From contig JASHUB010000030.1 of assembly GCA_030040265.1 (NCBI GenBank), forward strand, positions 1 to 7,378: DNA of 7,378 nt, in the 5' to 3' direction. The notes under the pieces were generated by a model that was given only the letters and a program-made list of their open reading frames with translations, had not been told where the DNA came from and did no database searches. Shown here piece after piece: positions 1-4,795 of the stretch; position 1 is the first letter of the stretch; every line of letters starts with the position of its first letter. This stretch comes from Microcaldota archaeon (GTDB taxonomy: Archaea > Micrarchaeota > Micrarchaeia > Micrarchaeales > CABMGC01). The position numbers and the translations under genes were made by a program.

Positions 1-51
1 ACGAGAACGTTCGAAGCGCCGGGTCTTCCAGCATCTAGGACTGACACTCTC

Positions 52-375
52 ATGCTGCACTTCTCTTTAGGTATGCCTTCCCCGACTGCGAACAACCAGT
101 CGATAAGGCTGTTGGACAGCGACATCAGGAGCGCGGAGGCGATGCACGAGATAGGCATGCCGCAACTGCTCACGCAGCTCGCGCCGGCGCTCACCGAACG
201 GGCCACCCTGATCATGCTGAAGCGCGGGATCCCGGTGCGCGACCCGAGCATACGCGGCCTCCACTACTTGATAATGCAGAGCCTCAACGACGCCGCGATG
301 GCCATGCCGGATGCGTTGGCTGCCAAGCGGCACGCGCTGAGGCAGGTCGTGAGGACGCTGGCAGGCGTACGGTAG
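52..375 (+). CDS. Unrecognised small protein, 107 aa
   Basis: I do not recognise this protein. It is rich in Ala, Leu and Met, contains a Leu/Ile/Met-rich stretch around residues 36-60, and ends in a basic segment (AAKRHALRQVVRTLAGVR). It looks all-helical, with no obvious signal peptide or transmembrane segment and no Cys or metal motif. It was preferred over the antisense frame because it uses AGG and ATA codons and G/C third bases like the other genes here, and because a GC-rich hairpin brackets its stop codon. The start is uncertain. ATG 52 has no visible Shine-Dalgarno or TATA box, and an in-frame ATG at 73 would give 100 aa. Only 51 bases lie upstream, so its promoter or operon partners may be outside the window. 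It converges with the FHA gene. Confidence 0.6.
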   Translation: MLHFSLGMPSPTANNQSIRLLDSDIRSAEAMHEIGMPQLLTQLAPALTERATLIMLKRGIPVRDPSIRGLHYLIMQSLNDAAMAMPDALAAKRHALRQVVRTLAGVR

Positions 376-387
376 TTTTGCGCCTGC
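361..387 (+). terminator. Hairpin around the stop codon of the first gene
   Basis: GCAGGCG (361-367) is the exact reverse complement of CGCCTGC (381-387). The 13-nt loop holds the TAG stop codon (373-375) and a TTTT run. It lies between two convergent genes, so a role in termination or 3'-end protection is plausible. Archaeal termination usually relies on T-runs rather than hairpins, so this function is inferred. Confidence 0.45.
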
Positions 388-405
388 GAAGGATGGCCAT
401 ATATT

Positions 406-410
406 AAAAA
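406..410 (-). terminator. T-run downstream of the FHA gene
   Basis: On the minus strand the FHA stop codon (439-437) is followed about 27 nt later by TTTTT and then AATATAT. T-runs of this kind act as intrinsic termination signals in archaea. The same AT-rich patch could also resemble a TATA box, but no gene starts at the right distance from it. Confidence 0.4.
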
Positions 411-436
411 TCGAGGACAAAGTTCCTGAAACCGGT

Positions 437-1333
437 TCAGATCGGCGTTTCCACCCGTGTGCCGTTCTCCGACTCCAAGTCCAGTATCGTCAACTTTCCG
501 CCGTTGAGCGAGAGCGCAACGTGTAGCCTCGAGACTTCTGGCGGCATTTCAAATCTTCCGTGTCGGCCTTCGTCCCTGCCAAGGATGACGTTCTCCCCTT
601 CACGCAGCCCCTTGAACTGCTTATGGTCTACCGGGTCGCGTACCAGGTATAGAACATCAGGGCCCAGCAGACTTCCTGTTTCCTTCGTGAAATCCATCCT
701 CACCGCCTGGGTGGCTTCCACTACCTCAAGCTTCTTCTGTGCCAGCTGGATGGTGACCGTCCCCTTCGACAGATCTGCAGTCATAAGCCTTTTCTCTCCC
801 ATCTCCTTGGTGAGCATGGTCGGAAGCTTCGCTTCGGCTGACGTTGGGTAATCGACCTGGGTGCCGTTTACGGACCCATTGTCTCTTATCGACAGCCTGC
901 CGTCCGCATCAAGCGATATCTCAGCATGCCTCCTCGAGACTGTTTTTGGCATGTCAAACCTGCCCTTGACCTCCTCATCCCTGCCGAGCATCACCGTTTC
1001 CCCTGTTCTGAGCCCCTTGTACTGGCTGTGGTCGCCGGAATCGCGCATCAAGTACTGTATGCCAGGGTCAATGAACTTCCCATTCTTGGCGGCATCCAAC
1101 CTGATGTCGGTTGTAACCTCGACTATCTCAAGCTTCTTTTCGACGCCCAACCTAACGTTAACAGTGCCTTTCGATGGGTCAAGCGTCATCTCCATAGCCC
1201 TAGCGTTGTTGCCTAGAGAGAATGTGGTCCTCTCTGAAGGCGGTCGCACAGCCCCCATCAGCGCGCCATCAAGCGCGGGCTGCCGATATACTGGCTGTGG
1301 GCCAGCAGACCCCTTTACCATAAGTTCTGGCAT
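437..1333 (-). CDS. Tandem FHA-domain protein, 298 aa
   Basis: This protein has two forkhead-associated (FHA) domains, a family that binds phosphothreonine peptides, usually downstream of Ser/Thr kinases. Each copy keeps the signature residues: G117-R118, S133-R134-x-H136 and N156-G157 in the first; G252-R253, S268-R269-x-H271 and N290-G291 in the second. The copies belong to repeats of about 110 residues (about 52-161 and 187-295), offset by 135. Each repeat begins with a matching stretch (SKGTV, then KKLE(I/V)VE) outside the FHA core. Residues 1-50 look disordered and Pro-rich. No transmembrane segment is visible, so it is probably cytoplasmic. The start was set at ATG 1333 because GAGGT sits at -11 to -7, matching the 16S tail. 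An in-frame ATG at 1432 would add 33 residues, but their codons (CGC, TGT, CGG) look non-coding. The gene diverges from the 16S. Its phosphoprotein partner is unknown. Confidence 0.88.
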   Translation of the reverse strand: MPELMVKGSAGPQPVYRQPALDGALMGAVRPPSERTTFSLGNNARAMEMTLDPSKGTVNVRLGVEKKLEIVEVTTDIRLDAAKNGKFIDPGIQYLMRDSGDHSQYKGLRTGETVMLGRDEEVKGRFDMPKTVSRRHAEISLDADGRLSIRDNGSVNGTQVDYPTSAEAKLPTMLTKEMGEKRLMTADLSKGTVTIQLAQKKLEVVEATQAVRMDFTKETGSLLGPDVLYLVRDPVDHKQFKGLREGENVILGRDEGRHGRFEMPPEVSRLHVALSLNGGKLTILDLESENGTRVETPI

Positions 1334-1339
1334 ATTACT

Positions 1340-1344
1340 ACCTC
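1340..1344 (-). promoter_or_regulatory. Shine-Dalgarno GAGGT deciding the FHA start
   Basis: GAGGT lies at -11 to -7 relative to ATG 1333. It is complementary to ACCTC at the 16S 3' end and in the register expected from that tail. It supports ATG 1333 over the longer ATG 1432 start. Confidence 0.6.
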
Positions 1345-1351
1345 GTTTACC

Positions 1352-1358
1352 AATATAA
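1352..1358 (-). promoter_or_regulatory. Possible TATA box of the FHA gene
   Basis: The minus strand reads TTATATT about 24 nt before ATG 1333, a spacing that would give a leaderless mRNA. That conflicts with the good Shine-Dalgarno nearby. A second AT-rich candidate further upstream (minus strand CTTTAA, around 1393-1400) would give a short leader. The true promoter is undecided. Confidence 0.3.
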
Positions 1359-1467
1359 GATAAGCCCCGATCGGCTAAACGCATTTGCCCGGTTAAAGCA
1401 CAGACAATGCGGACAAAAGTCCAAAAATCCATACATTTCTCGCTATCCGTTTTTTAATCGGCATACA

Positions 1468-1482
1468 TTCTGGTGACCAGAA
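1468..1482. promoter_or_regulatory. 15-bp palindrome before the 16S TATA box
   Basis: TTCTGGTGACCAGAA has perfect 7-bp arms around a single central base. It ends two bases before the TATA box of the 16S promoter, covering the place where TFB (BRE) or an activator or repressor dimer would bind. It also lies between the divergent FHA and 16S genes, so it could act on both. Operator function is inferred from position and symmetry. Confidence 0.45.
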
Positions 1483-1484
1483 AG

Positions 1485-1493
1485 CTATTTAAA
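1485..1493 (+). promoter_or_regulatory. TATA box of the 16S rRNA promoter
   Basis: CTATTTAAA preceded by the purine-rich AGAAAG fits an archaeal TATA box with BRE. Transcription should begin near 1512-1518, giving a pre-16S leader of about 170 nt. It is the best promoter-like element in the region between FHA and 16S. Confidence 0.6.
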
Positions 1494-1514
1494 GATGTTC
1501 CTACAATTACACTA

Positions 1515-1685
1515 CACTTATTGTTAGATAAATCGGCGTCAAGCCGGGGTTGTCGAACAGTCATATTTCGTTGTTTCTAGAGTCATTTGGCTCTGTGAAA
1601 AATCCGGATTGGATTTGGATGTAGTCTTGAGTAACGTGAAGGAGCTCGCAATTGCTCAAAAGAAGTTTTAATTGCCTAATGGCAA
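1515..1685 (+). other. Pre-16S rRNA leader (5' external transcribed spacer)
   Basis: This non-coding region runs from the predicted rRNA start to the mature 16S end. It holds a small hairpin at 1577-1594 (AGAGTC, loop ATTT, GGCTCT, one G-U pair), the 5' arm of the processing stem (1618-1653), and a second imperfect hairpin at 1648-1675 (GCAATT with AATTGC, then AAAA with TTTT and loop GAAG). The last overlaps the inner part of the processing stem and would compete with it. The start point is a TATA-based estimate. Confidence 0.5.
1618..1653 (+). other. 5' arm of the pre-16S processing stem
   Basis: Four blocks pair with the sequence beyond the 16S 3' end: GATG (1618-1621) with CATC (3253-3256); AGTCTTGAGT (1623-1632) with ACTCAAGACT (3243-3252); GAAGGAGC (1638-1645) with GCTCTTTC (3233-3240, one G-U); CAATT (1649-1653) with AATTG (3224-3228). 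Internal loops separate them. Archaeal pre-16S is normally cut from such a stem by the splicing endonuclease at a bulge-helix-bulge. A strict 3-4-3 motif could not be fitted by eye. Confidence 0.75.
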
Positions 1686-3172
1686 ACTCCAGTCGATGCT
1701 GCTGGAGGGCACTGCTATCAGATTTCGATATTCACGCAAGTCTACCCGTTCACTTGGACGGGTGGCGCACGGCTCAGTAACAAGTGGTCAATCTACCGCA
1801 GAGAAGGGGATAACCTCGCGAAAGTGAGGGTAATACCATATAGGCTATGGATCCTGGAACGGGCTATAGCCGAAAAGAGATGCGAATTGGAGCATTTTCG
1901 CTCTGCGATGAGACTGCTTCGGATCAGGCAGATGGCGGGGTAACGGCCCACCATACCTTTGACCCGTAGGGGATATGGGAGTATGAGCCCCGAGAAGGAC
2001 ACTGAGACAAGGGTCCTAGTGCTACGGCGCGTAGCGGGAACGCAAACTCTACAATGCACGCAAGTGTGATGGGGGGAGTCTGAGTGGTGCACTTAGTGCA
2101 CCTTTTGCCAAGTTTAGCAAGCTTGGAGAATAAGTGCTGGGTAAGACCGGTGGCAGCCGCCACGGTAATACCGGCGGCACAAGTGGTGTCCGCGATTATT
2201 GGGCTTAAAGCGCCAGTAGCTGGCCGAATCCGTCTTATGTGAAATGTTGTCGCTTAACGACAACACGTGCACGAGATACCGTTCGGCTAGGGAGCGGGAG
2301 AGGTGAGGAGTACTTATGGGGTAGGGGTAAAATCCTGTAATCCTATAAGGACTACCGGTGGCGAAGGCGCCTCACCAGAACGCATCCGACAGTGAGTGGC
2401 GAAGGCTAGGAGAACGAATCGGATTAGATACCCGAGTAGCCCTAGCAGTAAATTATGCAGACTCTGGTGTTGCACCCATCACGAATGGGTGCAGTACCGT
2501 AGGGAAACTGTTAAGTCTGCCGCCTGGGGAGTACGGCCGCAAGGTTGAAACTTAAAGCAATTGGCGGGGGAGCACACAAGGGGTGCATGCTACGGTTTAA
2601 TTGAATTCAACGTCGGGAATATTACCTGGAGCGACGGCAGGATGAAGGTCAAGCCAAAGACTTTACCAGACAAGCCGAGAGGTGGTGCATGGCGATCGTC
2701 AGTTCGTGGTGTGAACTGTCAGGTTAAGTCCTGTAACGAACGAGACCCTTGCGTTCAGTTGCTACTGGCGCAGTGATGCGCTGGGCACTCTGAATGGACC
2801 GCCTCTGTTTAAAGAGGAGGAAGGAGAGGGCGACGGTACGTCAGTATGCCCCGAATCTCCAGGGCTACACGCGGCATACAGAGGTTGGCACAATGGGTTG
2901 CAACACAGAAATGTGAAGCCAATCCCCAAAAACCAATCAAAGTCCGGATCGAGGGTTGAAACTCACCCTCGTGAAGCTGGAATCCCTAGTAATCGCTTGT
3001 CACCATCGAGCGGTGAATATGTCCCCGCTCCTTGCACACACCGCCTGTCAGATCATCCAAATGGGGCTTTAGTGAGGCAGCGTCGATGAGACGCATTCGA
3101 ACTAGAGTTCTATAAGGAGGGTCAAGTCATAACAAGGTATCCGTAGGGGAACCTGCGGATAGATCACCTCAA
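1686..3172 (+). rRNA. 16S ribosomal RNA, complete, archaeal, divergent
   Basis: This is the small-subunit rRNA. Archaeal landmarks appear in order: a 5' helix CTCCAG/CTGGAG (1687-1692 with 1702-1707), the 530 loop (2150-2168), GTAGGGGTAAAATCC (around 2321), ATTAGATACCC (2423), AACTTAAAG (2549), GAATTCAACG (around 2603), the GAGACCC region (2742), CTTGCACACACCGCC (3031), and the GTAGGGGAACCTGC hairpin with its two dimethylation-site adenines (3143-3156). The length, about 1,487 nt, is normal and no intron is seen. Unusual positions (E. coli numbering) include G18 with C917, G518 with A527, U1404 with A1497, A1106, and a tail reading CACCTC then AA. Most are paired compensations, so the gene is probably functional. 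The 5' end was set by alignment to the archaeal consensus; the 3' end is good to about 2-4 nt. No 23S, 5S or tRNA follows. Confidence 0.97.
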
Positions 3173-3178
3173 TACTTT

Positions 3179-3190
3179 TCGCGTAAGCGA
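3179..3190 (+). other. Small GNRA-loop hairpin just after the 16S
   Basis: TCGC and GCGA pair around a GTAA tetraloop, starting within about 9 nt of the mature 16S end. A second imperfect hairpin follows at 3205-3220 (TTGT with ACAA, loop GTGT). Both sit inside the processing stem and would be removed with the 3' trailer. Confidence 0.45.
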
Positions 3191-3223
3191 TAAGTTCAGA
3201 TCACTTGTACGTGTGCACAAAAG

Positions 3224-3256
3224 AATTGTAACGCTCTTTCCGACTCAAGACTCATC
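3224..3256 (+). other. 3' arm of the pre-16S processing stem
   Basis: This is the partner of the 1618-1653 arm: AATTG, GCTCTTTC, ACTCAAGACT and CATC pair with it. The uninterrupted 10-bp block ACTCAAGACT/AGTCTTGAGT is the strongest part. It places the end of the processed precursor about 85 nt beyond the mature 16S. Confidence 0.75.
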
Positions 3257-3262
3257 ATTTTT
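3257..3262 (+). terminator. T-run terminator of the 16S transcript
   Basis: ATTTTT comes directly after the processing stem, as expected for an archaeal T-run terminator. It implies that the 16S is transcribed alone rather than read through to a 23S. The rest of the gap to the next gene (3263-3345) shows no tRNA, rRNA or clear gene. Confidence 0.5.
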
Positions 3263-3345
3263 ACTCCCTAGCGAGAGCCAGGGTTGTTCGTCTTTAAACG
3301 CCTGCTCGCCGTGCCGTCCGGTTTCCTCTCTTCCGGTCCACATTT

Positions 3346-3639
3346 TCAAAGCATATTGCGGAGAGGGTCATAATCTGGGTCATCACGCATAGCCCTCATC
3401 GCCCCCTTCCCGGTTAGCCTATACGTACCCGACCCATCCATGTAGACAAGGTCACTGCACTCGAGCTTCCGCAGCCCCTTCAGCACGGAATTGGCAGAAC
3501 GGTCACCGAGGCCAGGCTGTTTTAGGAGTTCCATAGGTTTGCGTCTCTGTTCCTTCAGCGCATCTATTATCCCAACCTCGACGCCCGACCGGCAGGGCCT
3601 TGTAGCTGCCCGGACCATGCCTCCAAATCTGTTGTCCAT
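3346..3639 (-). CDS. Small winged-helix transcription regulator, 97 aa
   Basis: This is a likely DNA-binding regulator. Residues 21-31 (EVGIIDALKEQ), 35-41 and 46-59 (DRSANSVLKGLRKL) look like the three helices of a winged helix, the last being the recognition helix. The stretch from about 62 to 78 (DLVYMDGSGTYRLTGKG) matches the wing, with the 'YRLTxKG' ending common in archaeal wHTH proteins. The tail is acidic. No ligand domain is present. The frame stays open to a TTG at 3690 and an ATG at 3672. ATG 3639 was chosen because the TATA box at 3662-3669 lies about 27 nt upstream, giving a leaderless mRNA. A 16-bp perfect palindrome sits just upstream of that TATA box, so autoregulation is likely. 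It diverges from the LAGLIDADG-fold gene and probably controls it too. The target is inferred. Confidence 0.72.
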   Translation of the reverse strand: MDNRFGGMVRAATRPCRSGVEVGIIDALKEQRRKPMELLKQPGLGDRSANSVLKGLRKLECSDLVYMDGSGTYRLTGKGAMRAMRDDPDYDPLRNML

Positions 3640-3661
3640 GAAGAGACGTTTGCCCTCCTCC

Positions 3662-3669
3662 TTTAAATA
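3662..3669 (-). promoter_or_regulatory. TATA box of the winged-helix gene, possibly bidirectional
   Basis: The minus strand reads TATTTAAA about 27 nt before ATG 3639, fixing that start as leaderless. Read on the plus strand, TTTAAATA could also serve the divergent gene at 3729, starting near 3692 with a leader of about 37 nt. Confidence 0.55.
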
Positions 3670-3678
3670 CATTTTCCG

Positions 3679-3694
3679 GGTTTTGTACAAAACC
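3679..3694. promoter_or_regulatory. 16-bp perfect palindrome, likely operator
   Basis: GGTTTTGTACAAAACC is a perfect inverted repeat with no spacer. It lies 9 bp upstream of the winged-helix TATA box and between the two divergent start codons. This is the expected site for a dimeric winged-helix protein acting on its own gene and its neighbour. Binding is inferred. Confidence 0.6.
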
Positions 3695-3712
3695 TCATTT
3701 CTTATTCTTTTC

Positions 3713-3725
3713 CTACCTAAGGTAG
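3713..3725. repeat. Second inverted repeat before the LAGLIDADG-fold gene
   Basis: CTACCTAAGGTAG has 6-bp arms around one base. Its right arm contains AGGT, a possible Shine-Dalgarno at -9 to -6 before ATG 3729. It could be a second operator or a small mRNA hairpin hiding the ribosome site. Confidence 0.4.
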
Positions 3726-3728
3726 AGC

Positions 3729-4214
3729 ATGAAGCTCAAGCTCACGCCTGACGTCTGCTACGTGGCAGGGCTCCTGTCGCAGAGCAAGGAGGAACGCACA
3801 GCCGTAGGCATAGTCACAGGCAAGGGCGAGATAGAGCAGAGGTTCATCTCCATAGCGCTCAAGGAGTTCGAGATAAAGCCGGAGAAGATAGTCATCAAGG
3901 AGGACGGGCCGAACCGTCATGTCTATTTCTACCACTCGAGGATCGCCAAGCAGCTGAGGGAGATAATAGACAGGGAGAACTACATCTTCAAGGCGAAGAA
4001 CGACTTCGCAAAGAGCTATCTCGCCGGAATATTCGACGCAGCGGGCCACGTGCACAAGGAGGGGCTGAAGATAAAGGGCCTCAGGCCGAAGGACGAGCTC
4101 ATGCTCTCCAATCTAGGCATCCACTCGAACAGGGGCAGGATACTGAACCCGAGCATCCTGTTGGCTTTCATCAGGGGAAGGAGCATAATCATAGGCGAAT
4201 CGGAACTGGCGTAG
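3729..4214 (+). CDS. Degenerate LAGLIDADG-fold protein, 161 aa
   Basis: This is probably a domesticated or decaying LAGLIDADG homing-endonuclease protein. Two motif helices are visible: YVAGLLSQSK at residues 11-20 and YLAGIFDAAGH at 97-107. Each is followed by about 60 residues of alternating strand and helix, as in single-chain, two-motif enzymes. The catalytic acid at motif position 8 is Ser19 in the first copy and Ala105 in the second, so cleavage activity is unlikely; only the position-6 Asp (103) of the second motif remains. About 161 aa is at the short end for two-motif enzymes. The frame is intact and GC3 is high (32 of the first 40 codons), like resident genes. The start at ATG 3729 has AGGT at -9. 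It lies just downstream of the 16S, a common homing target, and faces a regulator across an operator. DNA binding without cutting is one possible role. The family call is from motifs only. Confidence 0.65.
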   Translation: MKLKLTPDVCYVAGLLSQSKEERTAVGIVTGKGEIEQRFISIALKEFEIKPEKIVIKEDGPNRHVYFYHSRIAKQLREIIDRENYIFKAKNDFAKSYLAGIFDAAGHVHKEGLKIKGLRPKDELMLSNLGIHSNRGRILNPSILLAFIRGRSIIIGESELA

Positions 4215-4220
4215 AGAAGG

Positions 4221-4228
4221 CTTAAATA
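4221..4228 (+). promoter_or_regulatory. TATA box for the gene at 4261
   Basis: CTTAAATA ends three bases before the upstream ATG at 4231. Transcription would start near 4247, after that ATG but before ATG 4261. This supports the downstream start. Confidence 0.5.
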
Positions 4229-4252
4229 GGATGCGGGAGCAAAGAGTCTTCC

Positions 4253-4257
4253 GTGAT
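4253..4257 (+). promoter_or_regulatory. Shine-Dalgarno GTGAT deciding the start at 4261
   Basis: GTGAT at -8 to -4 is complementary to ATCAC in the 16S tail. It has the same spacing as the corresponding motif before uS15, which favours ATG 4261 over ATG 4231. Confidence 0.5.
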
Positions 4258-4260
4258 GGG

Positions 4261-4731
4261 ATGCACAACAAAGCGCCTGCGACCTACCAGGAGAAGAAGA
4301 GCCAGATTAAGGGCGTTCTCGCCGATGTCGCCAGAAAAGTCGAAACCAGCGGGATTGCCGTAGGCGGAAGGACATACTTCGTAGGCAAACGCGCACACAT
4401 GGAAGCCACGCTCCTGCTCCACGCACACGCGGACAGGCTTGTCGCACACGTATCAAGTTCTCCGGGCCGCAGCAGCCACATGATGCACGTGGAGTACGGG
4501 CTCATATCATTGGGCGTAGCATACAGTTCCAACATCACTGCGTACACTCGCCTCGGAGGGACCATGACGCAATACTCCCAGAAAGACGTCCTGGATAAGT
4601 TCCAGGACCATGTGTTCGAGGTGCTATGCGCCGATGATTCACAAGTGGCGCTCCATCGGGCAGGCGGAACCGTGAGCTTCAAAGAGCTGTCGCTGTTAAA
4701 GGACGCGCTGGAGAAGGCTATCAGGCCTTAA
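4261..4731 (+). CDS. Unrecognised protein, 156 aa
   Basis: I do not recognise this protein. It appears to be a soluble mixed alpha/beta domain. A lysine-rich N-terminal helix (about 9-26) leads to GIAVGGRTYFVG (about 31-42), a His-rich stretch (HMEATLLLHAHADRLVAHV, about 46-64), SHMMHVEYG (about 72-80), and a C-terminal helix (SFKELSLLKDALEKAI, about 139-154). The histidines do not form a metal site I can name. Third-position GC is about 70% in the first 40 codons, between the genes on either side. The frame extends to ATG 4231, which would give 166 aa, but that ATG lies upstream of the predicted transcription start. It follows the LAGLIDADG-fold gene by 46 nt with its own TATA box, so it is probably a separate transcript. 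Confidence 0.65.
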   Translation: MHNKAPATYQEKKSQIKGVLADVARKVETSGIAVGGRTYFVGKRAHMEATLLLHAHADRLVAHVSSSPGRSSHMMHVEYGLISLGVAYSSNITAYTRLGGTMTQYSQKDVLDKFQDHVFEVLCADDSQVALHRAGGTVSFKELSLLKDALEKAIRP

Positions 4732-4758
4732 CCCTAATTAGACGAAACCCCAGTTACC

Positions 4759-4766
4759 TCTATAAA
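4759..4766 (+). promoter_or_regulatory. TATA box for the gene at 4796
   Basis: TCTATAAA lies about 30 nt before ATG 4796. The predicted start point falls within a few bases of the ATG, suggesting a leaderless or very short-leader mRNA. Confidence 0.5.
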
Positions 4767-4795
4767 GGCCTAAAAACTGATAGGTTATTGATTAA

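Noticed and set aside
67..420. Minus-strand open frame opposite the first gene
   Set aside because: Its codons are unlike the other genes, it is rich in Arg and His as expected of an antisense shadow, and the plus frame has better codon use and a hairpin at its stop.
861..1358. Plus-strand frames opposite the FHA gene
   Set aside because: The minus frame encodes recognisable FHA motifs twice; the plus frames are Ser/Pro-rich shadows.
1334..1432. 33-residue N-terminal extension of the FHA protein from ATG 1432
   Set aside because: The added codons look non-coding and ATG 1333 has a well-placed GAGGT. An AT-rich stretch at 1450-1457 could still drive the long form, so this is a preference, not proof.
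1793..3089. Several short open frames on both strands within the 16S
   Set aside because: They lie wholly within conserved rRNA sequence.
1686..3172. Possible intron in the 16S, given a nearby LAGLIDADG gene
   Set aside because: All landmark segments are present in order with normal spacing and total length; no insertion was found.
1633..3242. Exact bulge-helix-bulge cleavage motif in the processing stem
   Set aside because: The loops by eye are 5 against 2 and 3 against 4 nt, not the standard 3-4-3 arrangement, so only the stem is claimed.
3257..3345. tRNA, 5S or small RNA after the 16S
   Set aside because: No cloverleaf or 5S core was found. CCGG at 3318-3321 can pair with CCGG at 3333-3336, but four base pairs is too weak to call.
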